Below, piece after piece: positions 26,008-38,816 of a stretch of DNA of 64,000 nt (position 1 is its first letter; each line of letters starts with the position of its first letter). The notes under the pieces are model-generated. The model did no database searches, was not told the DNA's origin, and worked only from the letters and a program-made list of their open reading frames with translations. The DNA comes from Parietaria judaica (lineage: Eukaryota; Streptophyta; Magnoliopsida; Rosales; Urticaceae), in the NCBI GenBank assembly GCA_954871525.1, contig OX940871.1, positions 22,232,586-22,296,585 of the forward strand, written 5' to 3'. The position numbers and the translations under genes are program-made.

Positions 26008-26932
26008 GATGTGGGTGTATGATTCAGATATATATATATATGTATATGTATCTCTATCTGCCCAAGCTTTGGATGAACTAATAGTAAGTAGCAGTTTTTG
26101 TCCTGATTTTATCTTGGGTTTTGTTTTATTGTAATCAGTTAGTATAATCTAAGTTTTGGATGCTAGATTGGGTCAACATCACCTGAAACTATTGTCACTT
26201 TTTGTTTGGTTTTATTTAATGGCATTCTTATTATATACAGTATAGTATGTTCAGTTCAAGTTCTCACTCACTGTATTGCTGTGGGTTTTTGCTGCTTTTG
26301 TTGTCTTCCACCGATACCCCGTTCCAGTGAGACGGCGAGCCCGTACCCGATTGGAGAGAAGGCGAAAACAACAACCTCAATATTATAACTTTCGAAAATT
26401 GTTTAAAACTAAGCTTTATATATATTTTTTTTATTTTATCCTTCAGTCTTTCTTTAATTTCTATGGAAAATGGGAAATAATAATAGATTTTCCTTCATTT
26501 ATATGGATAATAATGAACTTTTTCTCTTACTATTCACGAGGTCAAACTAAAATGGTATGGTAATAATCATTAAGCTTAATCATTTTACTTCTAAACATTT
26601 AGTACTTATAATTTAAGAAATTATCTTTCTAAAAATAAATAAGCAAAAATTCTTATAGTTTCCTCTTGTAAACAAGAGTCAAGACTGATGAAGATGAACT
26701 ATAAATGGAGGATAAATATTGTCGTTTACTCAATTTTAGTGACGTTTCCCATTGAAACGACTTGTCGCTTAATCCTATCAGCTCAATTTTTAGAACAAGT
26801 TAAATCTCACCTTTTTAATGAGAAAAAAAAATGTCTTGGGATAATAGCAACAAATGTACACAAGTTCAATTGGTAAAGATCGAATTACCGTTATTTCAAC
26901 CGTCTCTAGTATGTATTCTCTATCATTTTATA
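26008..26932. other. NOP56 3' region and intergenic spacer
   Basis: Probable NOP56 3' UTR followed by AT-rich spacer. There is a short TATATATATATG run near 26031-26050. GAAACGACTTGTCGC near 26755 is a diverged relative of the ACGACACGTCGT motif upstream of NOP56. No gene is supported here. Confidence 0.6.
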
Positions 26933-27032
26933 GTGATGTGTCATCAGATTCCTATTTACCACGTTTTATTTACACAACCACTGTTTATTTTGAGAATATG
27001 CGGTAAATGAGGATACAATGACACATAATCAC
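26933..27032. repeat. Imperfect inverted repeat (hairpin, about 100 bp)
   Basis: The left arm at 26933-26963 (GTGATGTGTCATCAG... CCTATTTACC) pairs with the right arm at 27001-27032 (CGGTAAATGAGG... GACACATAATCAC) around a loop of about 37 bp. It may be a small MITE remnant or a foldback sequence. It is 375 bp upstream of the adenylate kinase start. Confidence 0.6.
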
Positions 27033-27407
27033 GACGGATAACACAAGTCCTATACTTTTACGTGATTAGGGTGCTTAGGCCGTTGTAAATAAAAATCAAG
27101 TACATGACTAGCAATTTGTCAAAACTTAAGTACATTTGCCACTATCATAAGCTAAAGTTTATTCGTTAATTAAAAAACACGTCTCTGTTTGACTTTTGGA
27201 AAACAAAAATCAGAAAATCTTCTCGTTTGACAGACGCAGTGACCGAAACGCCCTTGCGAAAGGATCAAATCGGAGGGCAAAATGGTCATTTCAGGAGCCT
27301 GGCGAAGCGTGCCTGCATTGCATTGAGAGGTCCGAAGAAGAGCTTCTTCTTCTCTGTTCCGTAAACCTCCGAAGAACCAGACCAAACCCTAGCCCGAGCA
27401 TTCTTCA

Positions 27408-30010
<2,603 letters not shown>

Positions 30011-30307
30011 GGGAAACGGTGACATTTACCGGAGCCCTTAGACTTGTAGCCTTTTTTTTTTAAATTAAATCCGACGACATTTTCAATGTTGAACTTTGGA
30101 GCTTACTCCATCGGTTTCCATGTCGCAAAGTCCGGCTGTTGTCAACTTTTTGAGTTAATTGAGAACTGACTTGAAATAAATTACAATATAAACTCATAAT
30201 ACACATATTTCTGTTGTTTCGATACTTTGATTATACAAGTGAATGTGGATCATGTTGATAAAGTTGGACCAAAATGCATCTTTAGAAACTTTGACCAATA
30301 TAAAATT

Positions 30308-30580
30308 GAAAAACTTTGTAAAATATCTTTTAATACACTACAAATTTTAAAATTATTCCTCAAGTTTTTGTAATTCTCAAAACATCATTTTCAACTTTTA
30401 TGTTCTAAAATACCCCTGCAAAATGGATACACAGCGTCTTGAAAAATAAATATCACGTTCTGAAAAATGAACAAGTTTTGGGTATTTTGATAATATGAAA
30501 TTTGGATGTTTTGAGAATTATGAAAACTTAGAAGATAATTTTAGAATTTGTGGTGTATCGAAGATATTTTATGAATTATA
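30308..30580. mobile_element. MITE, family A copy 1
   Basis: The ends are inverted copies: GAAAAACTTTGTAAAATATC at the left, the inverse of TATAATTCATAAAATATC at the right. Further in, TAATTCTCAAAACATC pairs with GATGTTTTGAGAATTA. The interior has short direct repeats with a CTTGAAAAAT/TCTGAAAAAT core. A second copy with the same interior lies at 59569-59865 inside a beta-glucosidase intron. No clear target duplication could be assigned. Confidence 0.65.
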
Positions 30581-31404
30581 CTATAAAAATTATATTTTTG
30601 AATACATCGTCACTATTAACCCTCTGAACTTAAAATGCATTGTTTGCAGCTCGAGAATGTGGTCCTTTGGTATTTTTTTAATTTTAAAAAATAATTTTCT
30701 TTCGAAGCGTTTTTATTTTCAAATCAAAACTAGAATCCTTTCCGGGTCTGGTATAATCACAACTGCATCAACATTTTAAAACAGGGTAACCGGACATTCA
30801 AATTAAAGACAACTGCGTAAGCATTAATCACAGAAATAAAATACATTAGATTAAAAATACGAAATATAACATATAAAACCAAACTCAGTTGTTTATACTT
30901 CAATGCCAAAACACGGAACCTGATTCCAGTTACCCGGATTTGTAAAAACCGGGTATATGATCGAGTATCAAATCGAATCCTATCAAAAGAATTGGACTAC
31001 GATATTATTTTGTGGCCTTTGGATAATATTGTAGCTAAAAAAGTGACACAAATATCCATTCAATGTTTTATGGTTTAGTAATTTAGTATGGTTTCGAAGC
31101 GTGTATATAAGACTTAACATTTCTGGCGTTAGACTATGTTTTGCACGGTTGGTTAATTGCCTATCATATTTGGAAGATTTTTTCTTTTTCTTTTTCTCGA
31201 AGGAAATACCGAAGTTTATCGCTTTTCCATCAATAGAGTAGTCGTAAATCTCATCATCGGGTGAACTTGTCTTTCGATTTATACCTCGGATCCTATTAGA
31301 AATACGATCCACTTTTTTGCTTCAACAAAAGCAAAAGCGTTTATCTGAACCGGAATTTATTGACCTTAACACAACGCTTTGGAACTCATTGATGTGCAAC
31401 CGAC
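30581..31404. other. Intergenic spacer between adenylate kinase and aspartyl aminopeptidase (convergent genes)
   Basis: AT-rich, with no supportable gene. Around 30895-30960 there are CCGGAT, AACCGG and TTCCAGTTACCCGG words of the dispersed accession-wide CCGGTT family also seen in several introns. A 109-residue minus-strand open frame at 30983-31312 has no recognisable features. Confidence 0.5.
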
Positions 31405-34400
31405 CTACATGTCTACCGTGATCTTCGAATCAAGGTGAGAGAAGTCTTGGAAGAAGGCTTTGAAATGCCGGTGAGTGTGGGTGACGTCATCAACCGCGCA
31501 CATTTCTCGGATGCTGTGCATCGACAGCTGTGGCGCCCCCACGTCGACGGTTCGGATCCCCAACCCGCTCGCCAGGATGGGACCGATGGTTGATCCACAT
31601 GGCATGTCATTGCGGATCACAAATTCCTGCGGTTCAAGTGGTGTTTGATTGAGATACAACTTGATTCAAATGCATATACATATACAAGTACATTCCTAAA
31701 AATAAAGCATATAAATTTAACAATCTCAATGTCGAATAATGAAAAGTGGGACCTGTGTCGGAATCTTATGCTTCGATGCTATCTCCGAGAATAACAGAGC
31801 AGTGATTGAAGTGGTTGCGTAGCGTTGGTTTGCGTTGTGCTTGATCACGAGCCCTCCGTGCATCTTGGGTTTATGATTTTCCTCGTGAACTTCCTGTTCG
31901 GAAATGTCAATAAAACCAAACCCGATTCTTCGATTCACAATAAAAAAAAATTACAGATTTAAGTTTTACCATATAATTCGGGTGCAGAGCATGCGCCATG
32001 TCAGCAGATACAAGATAACTTTTTTGTATGGCTTTCTCCAGCACCTGGAAGGAACTCGTAGCGATGTAAAGACAGAAAATTCAGGGAGAAATATGTCATT
32101 ATTAACAAGGCAACACTAGTTCAAAAATACTCAACTGGTTTATATTGGTCCCCGGAAAAAATATACTTTGCAGTTTGCACAATATTTGGACTTCAATGTA
32201 AAACCATTTTATAGAGCATGATTTGTCAAAAATTTGGAAATTATTTTATCGACATATTTTTTCTTTCTTTCTTTCGTTTGAAATTCTTTAGTCGCTTTGA
32301 TAAGGTACGACATATTATTTTTGTTTACATTTGTAGAAAGTATTTTGGTAGAATAATATTGTACTACAATGTGTATTTTGACAGTGATGATTACTACCTT
32401 AGGATCTGATGTGAAGCAATTTGTAATCCTTGATAAGGCAGTCGACATGGCAGGAGAGCCTGCACCCTGGGCTGACCTGGATCCGACCTCCTCGTGGTCG
32501 AACAACGCCACCATTCTAACACCTGCTTCATCATCAAGGCTGTTTTCGGAAGACGTAGCATCTATCAATCCCTGGAAGAAAACACGTCGGATATAATTAA
32601 CTCTCCCTAAAGACGTAAGCGACAATATGCTAAAACTCACATGCTGTCTCCCCTTGGGATCGGGGTTCAATATCGAGATTAAGAAACCCTAATCTCTACT
32701 TATTACAAAGTACAGAAAAGCCCTTAATAACCTAAAACATAAATACAGTTATAATTTAACTCCTAATACATTAAGGGTCAAGCAGGGTTACAACCTAATT
32801 TATACTTACAAAACGGAATAAAATCAACTACTAGATTATAATAAATTAATAACCATAAATTAGAAATCTCTCAAATAGTGGAAAGACATTATTTATATGA
32901 ATTTAATAAGACTTCAATGACAACTTACTCGTAGGGCTAGAACTCGGCATCGAAATTTTACAGAAACAACCAGAATGATCTATGAGCCACGCTAAATGGT
33001 ACGAAAAGAAGATACGCAGTGCAATATCATATAGTAGAGCTCAGAGAACTGCATTGCTTTCTACACTGAAGTATAGTCATTAATGAAAAGGAATGCGGCT
33101 CTAGAACTTAGATAACCATGGCTCAACGAGAGTAAAAAAGCAAACTTTTTTACAAAAAAGAAAAAAGAAAAAAGAAAAAAGAAAAAAAAAAAAGCAAACT
33201 TCATAGCCAGGAAACAAGGGGAAACTATAAACTTAACGTCGAAAATAAAATATTATAAAAAAATTAACAAACTTGTACCTTCAGAGAACAGAACGACATG
33301 CACAGATTGTCAAGACGCCCCGAGAACACGAATTCTTTCTTGGCACCAGCTATTGTACTTGGCTGAGTATCACAAGCTTGGAGTTCCAAATCACAAATTT
33401 CATTCGGATTACATCCAAGCTGATTTGCAAGAAGCTAAAGAAAGAAAATAAAAACAATATAATAAACCGCGTATGAACTTATGAAACAAAAGAAACTTCA
33501 ATGACACAAACGGGTTAGTTCAATTTTAAATAACCCCGTCGATTCACTTAGTATTCAAACTGAATGAAAAGCTATAAGAAGTATTGACCTGCAACAAAAG
33601 CGAGTGATGTTTTGGATTGTCTGAGGCTGTTTCCCCACCAGAACCATTCTCCGGAACTGGTTTGTTGAGCTCTGCCTGCAAATAGCAATTTAGATTGAAG
33701 AGTAAACTCTGCGAAACTCAAACACATCATATTGATCTGCATATAATTAACTCTTATTTGTTTTGCAAGCTTTTCTTTTACTTTTTTTGCATGTCATAAA
33801 CTAACAAGGGTTTGGTTCCAGCAAATGAAAGCATCACAGCTTCGTTCAGAATCTTCCAGCACTCAAATAAGTTTTCTAAAATACCATTTTTTAGATTTAT
33901 TTTTCAAGAAAATTTTAATGAATTAGGATAGTGTTATCGATAATACCAATAAATAAATATGAATTCCGTATATTCCATGTTTACCTTGATTGATGTTGCC
34001 AAGACAGGAAGCAGATGACTCTGTGTATTCACCTTAAAACCATCATTAACTCCCCTGCAACAAGACACATAATAACTAAGTCTATATAACGGGAAGCTAA
34101 GCTGAAGACAAAAGGAGAAAGCGGTACTTCTAAATTTGATACCACAAGTTCAGATTTCAACTAAAGTCATCACACTCCGCAGCCAAATATGTTAAAACAT
34201 ATATGAATAACAAGAAAACCTGTCTAAGTGAATAGCAAGGGTCGGGATCCGCATTATAGGTTCCTCAATCCGTACAAGACGATGTGAATACGAAGTATTG
34301 CCATCTTTTTCCTGTTTTAGAATAACTCTCCCCGCCAACGACAAGTCTCGGTCGAACCACGTATGCCACAAGCCACCTCCATAAGTTTGGACACCAACTT

Positions 34401-35616
34401 CCAAATACCCTCCTTTAGTTACCTTCAAAGTATCAATTTTGACACAAGGAAGAGTTAGTATTTCAAATGAAATTTTCATCGAAACAAGAAACATACGGTT
34501 GGTTTAAATCTCGAAGGATTACCTTGGTAACTGGTTTAAGTTTGAGACACGGACTATCGGTGTGGGCACCAATGATATAGAACCCATTTCCCGCTACATA
34601 TCTAGGCATAAGGTTCGAACCATTAGCATACAAGATCAACAAATACAAAAAATTGATCAAATACGAAATTATCCAACTCCTCTATCTACGCACCTATAAA
34701 CGGCAAGTATACACACAAATCATCGTCGTCAAGCTGATTAAGTCCAGTAAAGTTCAAATTTATCTTTTATCGAGACCAAACCGCGATCTTTTGCATATAA
34801 TAGTGGGTCAAGATCAAAATATATAATTTTTTTTTCTACAATACTGACTGATGTTAATATTATGATTACGATTTACGAAAACAAGTTTCGTATTGGTTTT
34901 CGTAATTTTGGATGATTTTAAACTTAATCAATTAATTAAGATTCCCAAACGCTCAAAAGCAGTTAATAAATTCAAAATCAAAACCCAAAGACTTGCTTAT
35001 TTTAACAAAAAATATCGCCATTTTTCGTGTTTGATAAAATCACCCAAGATCAACAATATAGCTTCTTGCATATTCTCTGAACCATTTCCAACTTGTAGAG
35101 GTTGAAAAGCGGTTGATTAAGATTCCCAAAACCTCGAAACCGAATAAAAATTTACGTCGATCTTACTTTTTGCCGACGGCGAAAGCTACAATGGTCGAGT
35201 AATTCCGAGTGAAGAAATATTTCTTGCCAGCTTCCAATTTCCAGTCCTCTATCTCCGACACCTGCTCGTAACCCGCGCTTTGGAGGCGCTTCTTCGCCTC
35301 GTCTGAAAAACCAACCGATCGAACCAAATCAAACCAAGTCAAGCAACACATTTCAAGTCCATACATTACAAACTTCATTGATAAAGAGATTGAACAAAGA
35401 AATGAAGTAAAGTCGGTGTTTGCCTTGAGAAATCAAGCAAATACTTATGAAATGGAATCAGAATCAGCTCAATACAGTGATCGATATTCGATACATCATC
35501 AGTGAATGATATGAAAAAGCTCAACGGAGAGAGAAAGCGACGGTACCGACGGCGTGGAAGGCGGTCGGCGAGGCGTTCAAGAAGTCGACGAGGTCGGAAA
35601 CCACCGATTCAGCCAT
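31405..35616 (-). CDS. DAP: Aspartyl aminopeptidase (M18 metallopeptidase)
   Basis: Eleven exons on the minus strand: 35616-35547, 35302-35167, 34601-34523, 34422-34220, 34054-33985, 33675-33589, 33434-33279, 32571-32398, 32044-31970, 31893-31753 and 31626-31405. The frame is open to the TAG at 31405, giving 470 residues, slightly short for the family. M18 enzymes form large dodecamers that remove N-terminal Asp or Glu from peptides, mostly in cytosol or vacuole. The di-zinc site is recognisable: GAHTDSP (H82), SGRLDN (D257), DHEEVGS (E294/E295) and LSMHSIREMC (H434). MAESVVSDLVDFLNASPTAF is the usual N-terminus without a plastid extension. GGGLWHTWFDRDLSLAGRV and NDMPCGSTIGPILAS are further M18 blocks. 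Exon 1 to exon 3 are separated by long AT-rich introns. All borders are GT-AG. Confidence 0.94.
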
Positions 35617-35660
35617 GGATTTGGTTTGCTCGAGCTTCGTTGGTCTCGAATTCTACAGTC

Positions 35661-35717
35661 ACTCTCTCTCTCTCGCTTTGAATTTGGGCGAAGCGATCAT
35701 GGGCTTTTTGAGGCCCA
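35661..35717 (-). promoter_or_regulatory. Site II-type elements and CT tract upstream of the aminopeptidase
   Basis: TGGGCT at 35700-35705 and GGCCCA (the inverse of TGGGCC) at 35712-35717 lie 85-100 bp upstream of the minus-strand start codon, with a CTCTCTCTCTCTC tract at about 35661-35674. TGGGCY (site II) pairs are common in promoters of plant housekeeping genes. The role is inferred. Confidence 0.4.
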
Positions 35718-36251
35718 ATATTTTGAAAACGGACAAATATAAATTCGAAATTATATTATCACTCGGAATCGGAATCGGGATTTTAACCTTTTTCTGTTGT
35801 TGTTCCGGTCCCGGATAAATTTCCAGTTGTTTTGGAAACCTTCGAGACGGGTTGCAAAAAAAAACCCGAGACAAAATCATTCAAAACATGTGTAAAATGG
35901 TAAAAAAAAAGTCATAGTCTGTAATGAATTGTGCTACTACATTTTGTTTATATAAGAAGAGCCGAGGCAAAGGCGTCAATAAATTGTTGCCGAAGAGGAG
36001 CGCGAATAGCTGTCAAAGTTAAATAAAACGAGAGTGAGAGCTGAGACAAGAATAGGCGGAAGAAGAGAGTAAGAAGAAAGATAATCTAAACTAAAACTCT
36101 AAATTCGCCAGGACCGGGAAAATCAAGGAGTCGAGTATAAAATTTTCAGTCCTAGTTTCCTCTCTCAAACTTTCTTGCGACATTATTTCTATATTTGAAG
36201 GTTTAAGAGAAAAATGTAAGGTTTAAATTTGATGAAATAAAAAAAAAAAAA
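35718..36251. other. Intergenic spacer left of the second Mutator-like element
   Basis: Contains a short CGGAATCGGAATCGGG and TTCCGGTCCCGG stretch (35760-35830), again of the dispersed CCGGTTCC type. The rest is AT-rich DNA with a purine-rich stretch at 36000-36100. No gene is seen. Confidence 0.5.
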
Positions 36252-36559
36252 GAGCTTTTTGGAGAAATAGTCAAATCTGAAAGTGTGTTTAGCAAAATAG
36301 TCAAACTTTGGTTAATTTTGTAAACTAGACAATTAACTATTTAAATGAAATTTCAATTACATTATTGCCCTCATGTTTTAATAAAATTAAAAAATTCATT
36401 TATTTTCATTAATTGAAAATATTTCTATTAATTTTAATAACTATTAATATGGTAACAACCAAAACCAAACCCCTTTTTTTTGTATAATTCAAATTTAAAT
36501 TCAAAACATTCATATAATTTTCGGATTTATTTTTTTTCAAAAAATATCAACAAATTAAA

Positions 36560-36712
36560 GACACGAATTAACGTAAATCAACACCGAATTAACGTAAATC
36601 AACAACGAATCAACGTAAATTAACAACGAATTAACGTAAATCAACAACGAATCAACGTAAATTAATAACGAATCAACGTAAATTAACAACGAATCAACGT
36701 AATTTAACAATA
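36560..36712 (+). repeat. 21-bp minisatellite in Mutator-like element B1
   Basis: CGAAT followed by YAACGTAAATYAACAA recurs with CGAAT at 36564, 36585, 36606, 36627, 36648, 36669 and 36690, an exact 21-bp period. The same unit is present in the sister element near 51444-51630, so it belongs to the element and is not a chance local repeat. Confidence 0.92.
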
Positions 36713-36799
36713 AAAAATACTATTCATATTAAAATGTAAATACGATAATCAAATATTTTAAATACAAAAAAATAATCTCTCTCTTTCTCTCTCCCGTAA

Positions 36800-37170
36800 G
36801 ACCACCGAAGCTTCGCCGTCGATCGCCGTGGCCTCCATGTTTTCGAGCGCGCAACCCCCAGGAAGAGGAGGAGGAGGCGGCGACGCTTGGACCGTCTGCG
36901 CGACGCGGAGCTAAACGAGCTTCGGCTGCAACAATACCCGCCCGGCGAAATTGGAGAAGAGCCGCATATGCCACAACTCGTCGACGGCAACAAGTTGCAT
37001 CAAACACGTCCACACGGATGAACCAAATCTGCAAGCGCGTTCTGGGGATCACCGGAGCCGGAATCTTCTCGCTCCGCACCGGGATGCCGTCAGATCTGAC
37101 CTCCATCTCTCCGCCCCTAGTACCACACCACGCCGCTCCGCGTCGCTGCAGCTTCATCGGCGCTTCTCGA
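36800..37170 (-). pseudogene. Captured O-fucosyltransferase-like N-terminal fragment
   Basis: On the minus strand KIPAPVIPRTRLQIWFIRV is followed, after a frame change, by WTCLMQLVAVDELWHMRL. Plant O-fucosyltransferase family proteins have this kind of N-terminal stretch around their membrane anchor (RTRLQ..WFIRV....WTCLVQLVAVGELW). About ten residues are missing or shifted between the two parts and no catalytic region follows. The GC content is far above the surrounding AT-rich DNA. It is therefore a gene fragment carried by the transposon. It belongs to a different subgroup from the intact gene at 38817-41538. The assignment is from memory of the family and is moderate. Confidence 0.5.
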
Positions 37171-37561
37171 TTCCCTGATCAGCCGCAAGCCCTAGAGCCG
37201 AGCATATGCGAAAAACCTCCGAACGGCGAAAGAAATCTCAGACAATCGAAGATCGAAATAGAGAGGTGTCGATGAGAAATCAAGGTCTGGAAGATTGAGA
37301 GAGAGGGATCGATGGAATGATTCAAAATTGGTAATTAAATTCCTAAATTTGTGCATAATTAATTAAGCTTGATTTGTGATGATTTTTTTTAATTAATTAC
37401 GAAAATTATAATTAAATTGATTAATTAAAGGGTATTACAGGGATAAAAAAATGTTATTAAAATGACATCTCATGTTAATTGACTAGTTTACAAAATTAAC
37501 CAAAGTTTGACTATATTGCTAATCCTATGTTTCAATTTTGCTATTTAGAGCAATTTCTCTT

Positions 37562-38816
37562 AAAAAAAAATACCATGATACTAAAGTTTTTAATATAACA
37601 TTTTATTTTCTAGAATTATTCCAAAACATTTGAGATAAAATATACCATTAATATTGTCAACCCTCAACCGTATTCTTTTAACTGACAATTATTCATGTGG
37701 CACTCAAAAAGGGACCCACATAGCTCGAAACACGTAGTCGTGTATCCGGACCCAGCGCCACCTGAGCAAAATTTAACTAAAGACTTATGTTATGTATCCA
37801 ATCCAGGTTATTTTATTTTTAAGTATTTCACGTGTGTTTTATGGTGTAGCCCTAGTTTTTTGCATGACTTGTAGTTGTCTTTTTTTTTTTTTTTTAGCAC
37901 AAAAAAGTTGGAGAAAGAGCAAAACTGTTGCCAAACTGAAGACTTTTTTTTTTTTTTTATATTATGATATTTTTATTTATGCCATTTACGTCTTCTAATT
38001 TTGGATTGGGGATTTAATCCTAAGATGCAGAGGACGATAGACGAAAAAAGCACAAGAAGGCCGGATGAAAGAGAGCCATCCTCTTCTTAATACGGTATCT
38101 TTTCGGTGAAAGTTTACTACTCTAAAACTATACCTCGTCTTCGTTCACGACGACTCGTACACATATTTGAGAGGGTTGTTTCTTGTAACCTTATTTTTTC
38201 TTAAGATCTTAGTGAAATTGAAACCAAGCACCTATATTCATAACATTTTAGTTTAGTACTCTATTTTTGTTCGTTTATTTCAAATTCGGAATGCCCATTT
38301 TGTGTAAACTTTTTAAAAAACTACCTATTATTTACACACACAATGGGTTGTTTTTTTAAAAAGTTTGATACAAAATGTATATTTCGTACAATTTCCTTTT
38401 AAATTATAGAATCAATCAAACTAGACTTACAGTAAGTAACTACTCATAGATAATTTATAACTATATATATATATAGATATAAGGAATCTGACTTTGGAAC
38501 CATAAGCCAAGAGTAGAATACACGAATGCGACAAAGCACAAACTGCTTTTCCCGGGAAAACTCAAACCAACAGCCATTTCTTCCTGATTTTACCAAAACA
38601 CCCTTCACCACAAACTCCAAAGTCCAAACCAGCAACACCACGAGGCTAAAACCGACAATTTTCATTGCCTAAAAGAAAAACACTCTGAATAGTAGCGATT
38701 TTCTTTCACCAACAAGCTTCTCTTTTCGTTTCTCCTTCTTAGCCAAGAAACTCCAAGAAATTCGATCATGGCGATTCAATCCGAGCAGTAGTGACTGATT
38801 CAGAAGCTCCATTGCC
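37562..38816. other. Intergenic spacer and probable promoter of the O-fucosyltransferase gene
   Basis: AT-rich with several T-runs (37880-37896, 37945-37958) and a short TATATATATA stretch near 38464. A palindromic word pair AAACTTTTTAAAAAA / TTTTTTAAAAAGTTTG occurs near 38306 and 38350. The last 120 bp before 38817 are CT/AAG-rich, as expected for a leader. No gene is seen. Confidence 0.5.

Larger units (their letters stand above)
36252..37561. mobile_element. Mutator-like element, family B copy 1
   Basis: The ends form long inverted repeats. TAGTCAAACTTTGGTTAATT and TTGTAAACTAG at the left recur inverted at the right (CTAGTTTACAA, then AATTAACCAAAGTTTGACTA), about 100 bp in all. The flanks are runs of A (36243-36251 and 37562-37570), so a 9-bp duplication is compatible but cannot be proved. 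Copy 2 at 51045-52573 has the same ends and a clear 9-bp duplication, which supports the superfamily call. The interior has a 21-bp minisatellite followed by a GC-rich gene fragment. No transposase is present. Confidence 0.8.

Noticed and set aside
30983..31312. 109-residue minus-strand frame
   Set aside because: No recognisable domain, AT-rich composition, Lys run from a low-complexity stretch, and it lies just past the stop of the aminopeptidase gene.
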